This document shows, piece by piece, positions 21,546 through 32,544 of a DNA stretch of 58,000 bases (position 1 is its first letter; every line of letters starts with the position of its first letter). The notes below the pieces were generated by a model. That model saw nothing but the letters and a program-made list of their open reading frames with translations, ran no database searches and was not told the DNA's origin. Origin of the DNA: Adiantum capillus-veneris (Eukaryota; Streptophyta; Polypodiopsida; Polypodiales; Pteridaceae); contig CM043959.1 in assembly GCA_014529385.2 (NCBI GenBank), positions 47,871,928 to 47,929,927 on the forward strand. Reading direction: 5' to 3'. Position numbers and translations under genes: made by a program.

Positions 21546-24330
21546 GCTTTAATCCTCTTGCACAACATTAATTTTTCCATGCATTGACCGAGTATGCATC
21601 ATATAGGGCCAAATTACACGGCCAAGCATTAGCAAAATTTTCAACCCATGCACGTCACATACACCGAGGCGATACCTTGTCATCCGGGAGGACTCCGGCT
21701 AGGAGGGGGGGAGGCATTCTCAATGCGAACCCAATGGCAGAAAGAGCTAAAAAAGGCATGTTTTTTGACTATTTTAAAGGGTTGTCGTTTGATTGAATTG
21801 TTTTTTGGATTAAACTAAGTATATATGCCCTTATACAGCATGAATCTACAAGTATATGGGGCCAAATGCCAAATCAAGCCCCTAGGTGTGTGTATATAAG
21901 TAGAAATAGCCATTTTTCGGACAAAATATTGGTAAAACGGAGAAACCCGGCCAATTAAAAATTCCATGTGAGTGTATATAATGTTCAGCGATGATGTTTT
22001 GGATTTATTATGATTTTTGGGGATTTTCTGGGTTCAATTTTCTCTTTTCCTTTTAATTTTACTAATTTTCGACAGAAAAATTTCAAAAATAAAAAAAGCA
22101 GGTGAAAAACGATCGTAATGAGAAACAAAAAATATGGGGATGATCAGTGACTATAGGACAACCTATGGTACAATGGGGGTGCAATTATGAGAATGGAGCG
22201 AAAAGCGTGCTTTGACCAGGTTTTGACCGAAACGTCAAATTTCTTAAACTGGGCAAATGGAGTCCAAATCAAGAAATTTTTGAGCCTAAACCGCATCTCG
22301 CAAGAAGTTGGGAGCACATGTCAAATTTCACGAAAAGTGGTTCGGGGACCCCCATTATAAGAAATTTTCACTTCATTTTAAGCTCATTTCCACTATTGAC
22401 TTTTGAGAGAGAGCTTCTGCCACCTAGAGTGAACGGCACTTCCAACAGCTTCTACGACGCGCACGACTACCTGACAGGCTCCAGACATGAGAGGTAGGCT
22501 CACCACCTTGAGCTTTTCGCACATGTTTGTTGTTTTGTCTCACGAAAACTAGCGTAGGGTTCATATAGAAAGCGAGCAGTAGAGACCTACAGGTAGAAGT
22601 GACCACCCGACGGCTAACCCAAAAGCAATGAGACTTCATCGACAGCCACTTTTGGATGACCAAAGGCAGTAGAAAACCATCGAGAAAAACCCTAATTCCT
22701 AGAGCCCCGCAAGAGGCCACCAAATGGGAAATCGGCGGAAAGGCGTCCAAATGCTACCAAAACTCATGGGTAGGAGCATCTCGACATGCTCGACAAGTCT
22801 ATATAGCCCACATAACCATACGGTGACCCAAAGCGGCAGTAAAATTCAGAAATGGCATCAGACACACAAAGTGTCAAATAGCTCTCGCGGCCAAACCGCA
22901 TGTCCGTTTGCCACCAAACTTCACGAGCGGCTTTCCTAGACCATCAACTACTGAGTCCTACGGTGGTAGACCACCACAAGTCATTGACGACATGAAAACG
23001 CAACCACGGGTACTTCTAGAGCGACAAATTGCCAAATGGAGCTCTGGTGAAGCCAAAGTCGACAAAAACCATACGGCAAGAATTCTCAAGGGATCGGGAA
23101 GCTATAGAGACCAACATCAAGAAATTTAGCCGAAAAGCACTCCAAGAGTCAGAAAACGGCTCGGAGGCTCTGAAATCCACACAGGGAGTTTCTTTCTATC
23201 TATTTGACTTTTTTGTTGAAATAATGTTTAAAAGGGACTCAGGGGGCTCAGGGCAGGCAACAGTAGCACTCACCATGAAATTTTCATCAGGGGACATCCT
23301 ATGCGTAGGATGTCTCAAGGCCATTTATGGGCACCAACCCCAACATCTCTCATCACACAAAGTTTCTAAATAGCCTGTACAAGCTAGCCACCAAGTTTCA
23401 TCACATTTGGACAAAAATTGACCTCATGTGCACCAAAAAACGCAAAGTCAGGGCATAGAGGCAATAATGGGCCATAAATCTACCAAAACTTGTCCAAATC
23501 ACATGAAACTTGCACAATACACTCATGAGCACATTGCCAAGCTATCTGTGTGGTCACAAGTGAAAAATGATGAAATAAACATTCTATGCATAGGATGTCT
23601 AAATGACATTTTTGGCCCCCAGATGGTATTTTTCAACTCCAGATCTCTTTATTACCCTTTCTTGAGCTCATATATCAAGTTTCAAGCCATTCCCATCACT
23701 TTTGGCCCCCAACACCTCCAAGATGCAATTTTTGAGCCCAAAAACACTACACATGGTCTTACCAACACTAATTCTTGTCCAAATCAAAATCCAAGAGCGG
23801 GGCCATGTTCCACTTGCCATGGGCTACCTACAGAATCAATTTCAAGTAATTTTGATGAAAAAGACATCCTATGCGTAGGATGTCTCCAGCATGATTTTGA
23901 CCTTCTGTGCAGGATCTGACTTCATAGGAGCCATTACCATGGTGCAAGAAGCTCATATATCAAACTTCAACCCATTTGAATATCATTTGCCACCTGTTGT
24001 GGACATCCTACCCAATTTGTGAGCCTAAAGCCTGAATCTGCCCAAAAATGCACTTTTTGATGCCCAAACCCAATTCCAACCATATAGCCATGTTGCACAA
24101 GCCAAGGACCACCATCATACCAAGTTTCACCAAAAACTGATGAAATAGACACGCGTAGGATGTATAAATAAATTTTAGCCAGAAAGACATTGTGAGCACA
24201 TGCAGGGTTTCCCAAGTTCCTTTTAAGTGTTATTTTCAATTTTTAAGTCATTTGGATAGTTAAAACTCAGTTTCTCAACAGCTGATATGGAAAAAACGCT
24301 AACCCTGGACTACTGAGTTCAATAGGATCC
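21546..24330 (+). repeat. E1 spacer between PR2 and ORF-A, with 285-bp palindrome array
   Basis: This is long noncoding DNA. The first half (to about 23,290) holds nothing I recognise. From 23,293 the 22-bp palindrome motif recurs at 23,293, 23,578, 23,863 and (damaged by a short deletion) 24,148, each exactly 285 bases from the last. Aligned positions in units 2 and 3 share further phrases (GCTCATATATCAA, GATGAAA before each motif), so these are diverged tandem repeats. A half-site at 24,002 (GACATCCTACCCAATTTGTG) matches the leader half-site at 11,104, tying spacer and leader to one family. Tandem repeats in untranslated regions are known from giant plant Tat/Ogre gypsy elements. Confidence 0.75.
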
Positions 24331-25883
24331 ATGGTAGCCGCAAAATCACCGGCAAAGAAGAAGAGAATGACAATAAAAGACTACTTGGAAGAAGTAGATC
24401 CGTTTGTCATCCCAGAAGGAACTCTGAAGCCAACCAACACGTGGATTCAAGAGGATTTGCTAGAGTCCAATGACTTGAAGATCTACCAAGGTGTGTTCAA
24501 AGATCCTGAAGGAAATGCAATAGAGCTACCTATGCTACCTCGGGAGCTCAATGAGTTTGTCAGAAGCAAGATGGGAGAATACCTAGAGAAGATAGATCTA
24601 CATAACTACTTTGAATCTCTGCCAGCGGGAATCGACATCAATAGAGTGTGGGAGCTCGTAACAACTATCAAAGAAGATGGAGTGGCCAGAGTCACTGATC
24701 TGCAGGGCAAGCCGGACACTATGATTGTAATCACAGAGAGAGTAGTGGCAGCCGCACTAGACCTCTCCAACAAAGAGGATAGTGTGACTAAGAGAAGAGA
24801 TGAAGTCAAGGTATACTCAGAAAAGAAAAACAACTACACCTTTGAAGATATAGCAAACCCTAAAGTGGTTGTCATGATCTAGCTGTACAACCAATACTTC
24901 CATATGTGTACAAAGTGGCCACAGAAGTACAGAATGCCACCTGGAGCCATTGCTACCACCTTCACCTGGGCAATGCAAAAGAGCAAGCCAAAGGTGATAA
25001 ATTATGTGGCTTATATCCATGACAACCTGGTGAAGATGGGCAACAATAATCCCACTACATTGTGCCAGGTGAACTGATAACAAAAGTGGTTTATGGGGCA
25101 TTGCACGCCAAGGGAAACTGGCCTGACCCTCCATCACAGAATGATTGGCTAAGGCTGAAAGAAGATAAAGAGGAAGAACAGCCCAAAGCACCCAGAGTTG
25201 CCAGAAGGTTAAAGCGCCAGCTAGAGTCCGTGCTAGAAGAGCCGCCAGAGCCAAATAAAGGAAAGAAAGAAAACGTACAAGTATCTATCAAAGAAACCAA
25301 ATCACAGAAAGCGGCACGGCTCGAAAGATTAATGGAAAGCTTCAGAGCCAAAAGAGCACTGAAAGGAGATCTAAGCGAGCTGTGGAAGCCCTCACTAGAG
25401 GCCATGTCGGGATCATCCCAAAGGGTTCACAAAGATAGATTTGAAGATTACATCAAAAAATTTGAGATCCTGGACGCTACAACAGAAAATATCCCAAATG
25501 TCCCTTTTACAGAAGAAGAAGTGGATGAAGTACGACGGCAACTGCTAGAAGAGCAGGAAGGTCAGACAAAGGCGGATAGGGACTTCAAGAAGAAGCCAAC
25601 AACTCCACCACCAAGCCGGGAGCCCAGCCCACCGCCATCACCACCTCCTCTTAGCCGGGAACACGAAGATTCTAAGCAAGAAAAGAGCCAAGAGCAGAAA
25701 GAAGATGATGAAAAGAAAGAGGAAAAGGTAGATCTAGAAGAAAGGAATTTCAGAACATTCCTTGATCTACTAGCAGCTGGGTATTCAAGAGAAGAGGCAG
25801 CCACTGTGGCATTTGAGCTGCCAAGCACAGAGTCTTACCATACCCCGAGCAATCTTTTCCGAGCAAGCCCAAATCCGAGCAAA
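24331..25883 (+). pseudogene. E1 ORF-A, extra ORF of unknown function
   Basis: The start is the first ATG after the spacer, in a basic context (AKSPAKKKRM). The conserved core runs from VFKDPEGNAIELPMLPREL through ITERVVAAALDLSNKED to a region around TFTWAMQKSK, VINYVAYIHDNLVKM and PGELITKVVYGALHAKG. A TAG (24,880) and a frameshift near 25,050 break it. The tail is Glu/Lys- and Pro-rich. Element D carries two homologues on the minus strand (40,880 and 36,963 downward). The arrangement of the second half recalls the 'putative plant transposon protein' domain found in Athila-like gypsy elements, but that link rests on pattern only. No signal peptide or membrane segment is visible, so I do not call it an envelope protein. 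Confidence 0.65.
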
Positions 25884-26185
25884 GTATGTGGGTTTGAGTG
25901 TACGTGTAATCTAAGTCTTAGATAACAAGGAAATAGAAAAATTAGCTTACATAACCAACACATCTAATACATAGTATAATGGAGAAAGCAATTCAGGTTG
26001 CCACGTGGTACCACTTTCTTCTTCTTCTATATTTTGTGCTACAAGTGCTGCCAGGTCTGCGTGGTGGGCATTGCTAGCGGTGCACACATTGCCAATTGGT
26101 GCCTAAGCTAGAAGCACTCAATTTTTAAAAAAAAAGAAAAGGGAGAATCTTTGGAGATACCTATGAAGTCTATAGTTATAAATAA

Positions 26186-26303
26186 AGTTTTAGTGCACTA
26201 ATTTTAGAGGCACAACATCAATTTTTTAGTGCACTAATTTTAGAAGCACATCATCAATTTTTTAGTGCACTAATTTTAGAAGCACGGCATCAATTTTTTA
26301 GGT
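26186..26303. repeat. 36-bp minisatellite
   Basis: TTTTAGTGCACTAATTTTAG recurs with TAG starts at 26,191, 26,227 and 26,263, with a fourth truncated start at 26,299, all 36 bases apart. A (TG)n tract follows at about 26,411-26,435. Confidence 0.9.
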
Positions 26304-27063
26304 GTTTTTTTTTGGAGAGAGTCTCTTTCACTCTCTGTCACGAGTGGCCTCATCCTTTTCAATTAAGGTGTCATAGATGGGGGTGGCCATGGTGGATGCA
26401 GGTGCCTCTGTGTGTGTGTGTGTGTGTGTGTGTGTTAGTGGAGGCCTGACTTGGACAACATTCCGTGTGTATGTGTGAGTGTGTGAGCGTGAGTGCAAGA
26501 GAGAAGAGTGGGATTATCATGCTTTGCAGCTAAAATGGGAGAGAGAAGGAAGCCATTGCTTTGCATGCAGTCAGATTTCTACGTGCAGTCTTGCGTATGT
26601 ACCACTACGCTCTCTCCGCACCCTCTCTCTTCTGGGCACATGCGCCTGAGCACTGGACACTCTCTCTCTCATCAATGCATGATCAAGGCTCCTGGCTCTC
26701 TCACCCGCTATCTCTGCATCAGTGAAGAGAGACAATAGTCTCTTTCTCTCTAATTTCTTTAGATCGGCACAGGAGAGAGGCAGCGTCGTTGTGTATGCCT
26801 AGAGGGCGAGGAGGCAGGGAGCGCAAGGACCGCACGTCAATGTGCATACCTACACCCCCCCCCCTTTTTTTAAAATCATAGTAGCGATTAACTTAAAGAT
26901 TTGTTGGTCTATATTTTTGACAATGGTGGGTATTTTTACAGTGCTTTAGTGAATATAGATCGTCATCGTCCCTTCCTCTCCTTGTATTGTCCCTTCCTCC
27001 CCGTGTACTTGGGCTACAGTGTTGTTGCCAGCGTTGCCATGGCAGAACCCCATGCCTTGCTTG

Positions 27064-27523
27064 GGGTCAAATTTTACAATATTTAGTGTAAATACCGACA
27101 AAAGCTTCAAATTTTGACCTAAAAACAGATAAAATTTCAACTTTGCCCTTGTTTCCTTTGGTTAGGAAAAATGGTTCTTTTAAGCCCTAAGGTGGTCCTC
27201 TTGACCCTCTTGTAGGTATCTTGTAGGTATGCACGTCAACGTGCATACCTACAAGAGGGTCAAGAGATTTCAACTTTGCCCTTGTTTCCTTTGGTTAGGA
27301 AAAATGGTTTTTTTAAGCCCTAAGGTGGTCCTCTTGACCCTCTTGTAGGTATGCTCGTTGAAACAGCCATACCTACAAGAGGGTCAAGAGGACCACCTTA
27401 GGGCTTAAAAAAAACATTTTTCCTAACCAAAGGAAATAAGGGCAAAGTTGAAAGTTAATCAGTTTTTAGGTCAAAATCTGAAGCTTTTTCCGGTATGTAC
27501 ACTAAATATTGTAAAATTTGATC
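27064..27523. repeat. long inverted repeat (foldback 1)
   Basis: The left arm 27,064-27,219 is the reverse complement of 27,368-27,523 with few changes (GGTGGTCCTCTTGACCCTC against GAGGGTCAAGAGGACCACC). The inner part of the left arm is also repeated directly at 27,266-27,352, so the loop contains a third copy. An RNA from here would fold into a stem of about 155 bp. It may be a foldback or MITE-type element. Confidence 0.85.
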
Positions 27524-27621
27524 TATTTTTTCCAAGGCAAGCTCAAAACTTAGCCGGAATTTTGCAACCTTAGCCGATTAAAAATACATTAAATCTCAGT
27601 TTTTTTCGAACACCGCTCAGT

Positions 27622-27933
27622 ACCTCTCAAAAGTAGGTATGAGGACTTTCAAGAGGAGGCACCCTCTTGCAAAGTATGGCTGTTTCAATGATCATGTTTA
27701 GTGAATCATTTTGTAGGACTGCACATCGACGTGCATACCTATATACAATAAGCCAACATGAGAAAGACATTTAGTTTGTGGGGCCATTTGTCTTTGAGCA
27801 TGTCTAAATATGTATGTAGGTATTTTTTGCACATACTATTCACTAAACATGCTAGTTGCTTCTTGAGAAACAACCGTACTTTGAAGGAGGGTGGCTCTTC
27901 TTGAAAGTTTCCAGACCTACTACTTTTGAGAGG
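27622..27933. repeat. inverted repeat (foldback 2)
   Basis: The arms 27,622-27,707 and 27,838-27,933 are diverged reverse complements (CTCTCAAAAGTAGG against CCTACTACTTTTGAGAG; ATGTTTAGTGAAT against ATTCACTAAACAT). The loop has GCACATCGACGTGCATACCTA (27,721), related to GCACGTCAACGTGCATACCT at 27,231 and a variant at 26,832, so both foldbacks look like parts of one family. Confidence 0.75.
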
Positions 27934-28345
27934 TGCTCCTCTTGACCTTTTTTTCTGAGAGGTAGTTTGGACTTCTTTGCTGACGTACTTGCATGAAACA
28001 AGGATTGAAGTAGTGGAAGATGATGCATGTCCAGTGTTTGGAAAGCAGACCCTCATACCTGTTGCGTTTGCTGGCCATGGTCATTGAGACCTTCAAGAGG
28101 TGGCGTATATTCAAGACGAGACGAGGCAACACGTGGCAGAGAGGGGATGGGTAGGAGAGGAGGGGATGTGTCGGGGAATACTAGTTAAGGAATCTAGTTG
28201 ATATTTGAAATTTTTTAGGCTTGTGGGTAAGCCTCTCCCTAAACATAAACATAGCACAAAACACTTAACGCCGGCGTGCAGTGTTTGTGGCAGGAGGCTA
28301 ATAATTAATTGAGAAGCTAAACACAAAGGTGAGATTGCTGTTTCT

Positions 28346-28558
28346 ATGGACGCGCGCATGCGTGCATGGATTTTGGAGATAGACCAAGCTTGTGAAGATC
28401 GCAATCGCAAATTGTATGTAGAGCTGATGCAAAGAACCTATGACTTATCGAAGAAATTGGAGGGAGAGCACAAAATTCGGACGCACATGGGAGATTCTGA
28501 AGGATATCCATACCCACCCACACCTTTGTCTGGCACTCAACTCCATGTCTGCAAATAG
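28346..28558 (+). CDS. small hypothetical frame
   Basis: This is a 70-codon open frame with a charged, helix-prone first part (EIDQACEDRNRKLYVELMQR). I do not recognise it and there is no conserved partner elsewhere in the window. It may be chance, or the remnant of something inserted with the 3.7-kb block. Confidence 0.15.
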   Translation: MDARMRAWILEIDQACEDRNRKLYVELMQRTYDLSKKLEGEHKIRTHMGDSEGYPYPPTPLSGTQLHVCK

Positions 28559-28562
28559 CTAG

Positions 28563-28563
28563 T

Positions 28564-28650
<87 letters not shown>
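28563..28650. repeat. (CT)n microsatellite
   Basis: A CT tract of nearly 90 bases with one CC interruption. A comparable (GA)n lies at 29,306-29,351. Confidence 0.95.
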
Positions 28651-28653
<3 letters not shown>

Positions 28654-29302
28654 GAACCAAAGCCTCTGCTCGCACCGCCTTCACATGCTGGAGCGTATGA
28701 ATACTCGTAGCCTCTGAAGGTGGAGTCTAGCCTCCACAACCTTTACATACATGCATGCCAGCGTTCATTGCATTTGTGGGAGAGATAGAGTGTGAGAGAA
28801 GCGAAACATGCTCACGCCGACCTGCGTACCTTTCAAGACAGAAAATTCATACATATCATCTAATAGCCATATTTTGCTTCAAAATTCAAAGATTTTTAGG
28901 GTAAAGAAGCTAGTTTAGAGACGCCCAAGGTAGACGAGCAATTGCTGACGACATACTACACCACTATGAAAGCCCTCGACAAGGAGAATCTGCAAAAGAA
29001 ATTTCAGGTCAAATCGAGTTAGGTAGGGCAAATATTGTGGTTGATTTCTAATTCATGTGTAAAAAAGTGGGTGCCAATGGAGAACCTCTCAAGGGGGTAT
29101 GTAAAAACAAATGTGCCAACAAGGTAAATATCATGGATCCAATGGTTAAGATCAAATCTAAAGTGAACTATCAAACCCAACACTCACCCAACCTTGACTT
29201 TAAATTGGTGCAAAGTGTAATTGAACTAGGCAAGACTTGTCTCTAACTTGTGTCCCTAAATTGGTGACCGGTTTTTTATTGGCTCCTATAGATTATAGCT
29301 AG

Positions 29303-29354
<52 letters not shown>

Positions 29355-29636
29355 AAAAGGTGCACAAAATTCTCTAAAGAAAGTTCTATATGCCAATTTG
29401 TCCATAGAAGACGAATTGTCTAACGATGCTTTAATTAGGTTTTGATAAAAGAATGTTGCAAAATATTATTAATTAGGGCTTTGGATAGTTTGGTATGAGT
29501 CTACTACTCCCTTCCCATGGATGTATGTAATCTTTTGTGTTCTTTCTTAATATATTCACGCGTTCAATTGACAAAAAAAATGAAAATATTGTTAATATCT
29601 TTGTAATTATCTGCTCGCTTTAGCACTCGCTTAGAT

Positions 29637-30545
29637 TTGCTCGCTCGGAGAGCGGGATTCTTCCCAAGCACAAGACCCAACGAACAAAAGCCGAGCCTAC
29701 GGTTAGTGGAACTAAAAGAGATGGCCACTGATACAATGGACCTACAACCACCGCCAAATGACTGGGATGTGGTGATGCACAAGCTAACCGGGCTCAAGGC
29801 AAAATCATTGGCCACGGAAAGTGAGATTGACAATCTCAAAGCCAATGAAGTTTTTATCAAATCCGAAGTAAACACACTACAAAGACAGAGCCAAGAGCAG
29901 AAAGAGAAACAAGCAGAGCTGCAAGCCAGTCTGGCCACGGCATTGCAAAGATGTTAAGAGATGGAACAAGAAAATCAGGCTGTAGATCAAAGACTTCAAA
30001 GAGCTAAAGAAGAATACAGAAAAATCAACAAGTCATTGACAGATGCAGAGAGGGAAAGGGACAACCTAATCCTACAACTTGCTAGAGAATCCAAGGAGGT
30101 GGAAGCCCTGAGAAATGCCAAAGAGAAGGCAGAGATAGAGCATGAAGCAAGCCAGGATGAGGTCATTGAGCTAAAAGATCAGATTAAAGTCAAAGATCAA
30201 ACCATCCAATGGCTACGAGCATCTCCTGCCAGAGTCAGAGCTACTAGCTTGACTCACACTACCTCAGAGACTAATTTATATGAAGAACATATGAAAGAGC
30301 TTCAAAAGCAGTTAACATTGGAGAAGCGACAAAGACTGATGCTGGTTGAGGGCTCTATGGTAATGCAGAACCGACTGGAAGAAGAGCACAAGGCCATGCA
30401 AAATGAGCTAGAATCCATCAAGAGAAAGCTCGAGAAGGCGGAAAAGATAAATGCCGATCTAAACAACCTCCTTGTGAATATGGGAGAGCAAGCGAAAGAG
30501 GAGAAGAAAATATTTCAGAAGCAGATAGAAGAGCTAAGAGGCTAG
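29637..30545 (+). pseudogene. E1 coiled-coil segment between ORF-A and ORF-B
   Basis: Two in-phase stretches (29,637-29,957 and 29,961-30,545) are separated only by one TAA. Both are dominated by heptad-rich Glu/Lys/Gln/Leu sequence (SEIDNLKANEVFIKSEVNTL, EVEALRNAKEKAEIEHEASQ, LEEEHKAMQNELESIKRKLE), giving close to 300 residues of predicted coiled coil. Element D has a shorter counterpart on the minus strand (39,120-38,612). It would let the ORF-A/ORF-B product form dimers or filaments, or bind a coiled-coil partner. A stop at 30,543 divides it from ORF-B in the same frame, so in the active ancestor these were probably one protein. Confidence 0.7.
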
Positions 30546-31545
30546 CAGAAAATCGAAGAGCAGCAGTTTAGCACTGGGCCAACAACCATGGAGGGAATAG
30601 ATATAGAGAATGTGGAAGATCCAGTGGACACCACCATGCAAGAGGAAATCCTTGTGGGACCCTCACAAGAGCCACAAGATCTGACACAAGAAGAAGAAGA
30701 GAAGCTGCAAAAGGCTATAGAAGCGGCAGTCAGAGACACTGCCAAAGAAGCCTTGGGATGGGAGCAGAGGGTCTTTAAATCAATAACTATTCAGAAGATA
30801 GATGCTAGCAACCTTCGGCGTGAAAGGATACAGCCCTCTCTCCCATATCCTCTACTGAAATATGAAGCTGTCGGGATCAACAAGCGGATCAGAGAGGAGC
30901 CAACAATGCCAATGTACAAAGCAGACATCTCTAAGCCTGAAGGCGTCAAGCTGATAGTAGACTCTCAGCCCAGGTGGAGAAAGGCATGGCTGACAAAGTA
31001 TCCACAGTATCTAATCCATCTGGTAGAGGTGCCTAAAGCCATCAGAGATAACCTCAGTTTCTGCCCCCTACCAAGGATGAGGACATGGAAGGCCCATGAG
31101 CTATTGCAGAGAAGCCAACCGACTTGGCTAAATTACCCGAAGCTGCCAAGCTTGAAGGTAGGCGAGAGAATAGGTGAGCAATACATGGTGAAAACCCTAA
31201 TGGGCGCCATCAAATTGTTCACTGGCTCGCCTAACCTATCTTGCATCATGATGAGAAAGATATGCAAAACACTTTTGGCAGTATTCGAGACATTCAAACC
31301 AGGCCAGGTGACAGACAATATCTTCTTCTTTCAAGATACATACAGACGTGTATACGATCTGTCTGGTCAGCCTTCTCACGAGGTGATACATGCATTGTAT
31401 CAGAGGATCATGTTTTTACCATCTTATCACCTCTAGGCCTTTGAAGAAGCCTTCTACACCGGCTTCTTCACAATCAGCACAGACATATTCGGCCCGATGC
31501 TACTAGCTCAACATGAAAGATATGAGTCACTGCTCAACATATGAG
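30546..31545 (+). pseudogene. E1 ORF-B, conserved C-terminal domain of unknown function
   Basis: The frame is open from about 30,546 to a TAG at 31,434 and is readable beyond it (AFEEAFYTGFFTISTDIFG). An acidic start (QEEEEKLQKAIEAAV) leads to a domain with TWKAHELLQRSQPTWLNYPKL, GEQYMVKTL, NLSCIMMRKICKTLLAVFETF and SHEVIHALYQRIMF. Element D has the same residues at the same spacing (QAQDALKNKRPTWINYQRL, MKEYMVKSL, LSYAMLCKICRMLLTCIQTF). The domain is likely all-helical. I know no named family for it. It ends about 60 bases before the polypurine tract, so it is the last ORF of the element. Confidence 0.65.
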
Positions 31546-31599
31546 AAAGCCTACACTAAAGAAGCAACTTAACAGCCATGTCAAGGACGACATGAACAA

Positions 31600-31611
31600 G
31601 GAGGGGGGGAG
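31600..31611 (+). promoter_or_regulatory. polypurine tract (plus-strand primer)
   Basis: GGAGGGGGGGAG stands immediately before the TGTTAGAAG that opens the LTR. This is the standard position and composition of the primer for plus-strand DNA synthesis in plant LTR elements, and it fixes the 3' end of the E1 internal region. Confidence 0.8.
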
Positions 31612-32544
31612 TGTTAGAAGCTGGACACACCCTACGAAAAATTACTGCTCGGCGAATTATTATTATTTTTTGTAATTATTCATTTAGTGAGAAAACCCGA
31701 CATTTCACCTTTGTAAATATTGGGGCTTACAGAAGTTTCCAGATTGTATCCTAGTTTTGACATTTAGATTGAGAAGATGGTTAAATTGGAACATTAGGGT
31801 TTGAGATTGTAAAGTATTTATACCACTTTTTGACCTTAATGAAGGACCTTTTGTCATTTAAAAAAAAGTTAAGTTTGTGAGTGAGCGTATTGTGTACGAG
31901 AGAAAGTGAGATCTTCATCTTGACGCTATGCGTGCACCGGTGGTCGGAATCGAGAGCAGAGAAGTGCAACGTGTTGCCCCCGACGAGAGCTACGCGCCAA
32001 TACCTACATTGCGTGCATACGGTCCGGTTTTGCGAGCTCGACCTACGAGCTTCATCTGGTGATTTGATGAGCATACGTTATCCGTTTTCACATTTCAGCA
32101 TATCCATGCGTTCGAACGCATTGAGTAGGGCTACACATTAGGCACTTTAGTTTTCGAAAACGACGACCTGCAAATTTCGGCCAGACATCCTACGTGATTT
32201 TGCACTAGGTGTTTTGGGTTGGGATTTTGGTTCATGGACCTTAGGGAGAGCGACCTATTGGTGTTAGTAGGGTCTCCTTCAAGTTCTATGGAGTTTTGAG
32301 ACCGTTTGATGGGTATTTGGCTCTTGTAAGCATTGTACGAAACCTCCTCTTAAGCACTCCTGAAGGCTGTAGCTTAGACACTGGGTAGAGAACTCTATAG
32401 GAATTAGTCGAGAGTCGGTCGAGTGTAAACTGACACCCTATGCTTGCTTCCACGCGCCTGCGGGTCGAGCTTCGTCCTTAGTTGAAAAATCTTGTTAGGT
32501 GAGTTCTCGCCGTGTTGACGTCCGTCGCGACGTATCCGCCAACA
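31612..32544 (+). repeat. E1 3' LTR
   Basis: The block starts TGTTAGAAG after the polypurine tract and ends at CGCCAACA, so the ends are TGTT and AACA. It has a TATA-like TATTTATA at 31,815, fitting the U3/R border. A half-site of the element palindrome (GACATCCTACGTG) lies at 32,184. The right end could be three bases later because AACAACA allows two readings. No 5' partner was found at the left of E1, so the LTR pair cannot be used to date the element, and the target duplication is unknown. Confidence 0.7.
31815..31822 (+). promoter_or_regulatory. TATA-like box in the E1 LTR
   Basis: TATTTATA lies about 200 bases into the LTR, a usual place for the U3 promoter of plant LTR elements. The call rests on position and sequence only. 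Confidence 0.4.

Larger units (their letters stand above)
25884..29636. other. 3.7-kb block splitting ORF-A from its coiled coil
   Basis: Element D has ORF-A joined directly to the coiled coil, so this block was probably inserted, or is an intron. Three direct CCGAGCAA repeats lie at its left edge (25,845, 25,859, 25,875) and TTGCTCGCTCGG at its right (29,637-29,648), so the two edges are partly inverted repeats. The left edge also reads GTATGT like a splice donor and the right has TTTAG, but joining there would not keep the coiled-coil frame. Inside are a minisatellite, foldback repeats and microsatellites. No gene is recognised. Confidence 0.5.

Noticed and set aside
23293-24164. Regularly spaced palindromic repeats resembling a CRISPR array
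   Set aside because: The context is plant retrotransposon DNA, the spacers are over 260 bases and related to each other, and no cas-like gene is present.
24331-25883. ORF-A as an envelope-like protein
   Set aside because: No signal peptide, membrane segment or cleavage motif is visible. Position after pol alone is not enough.
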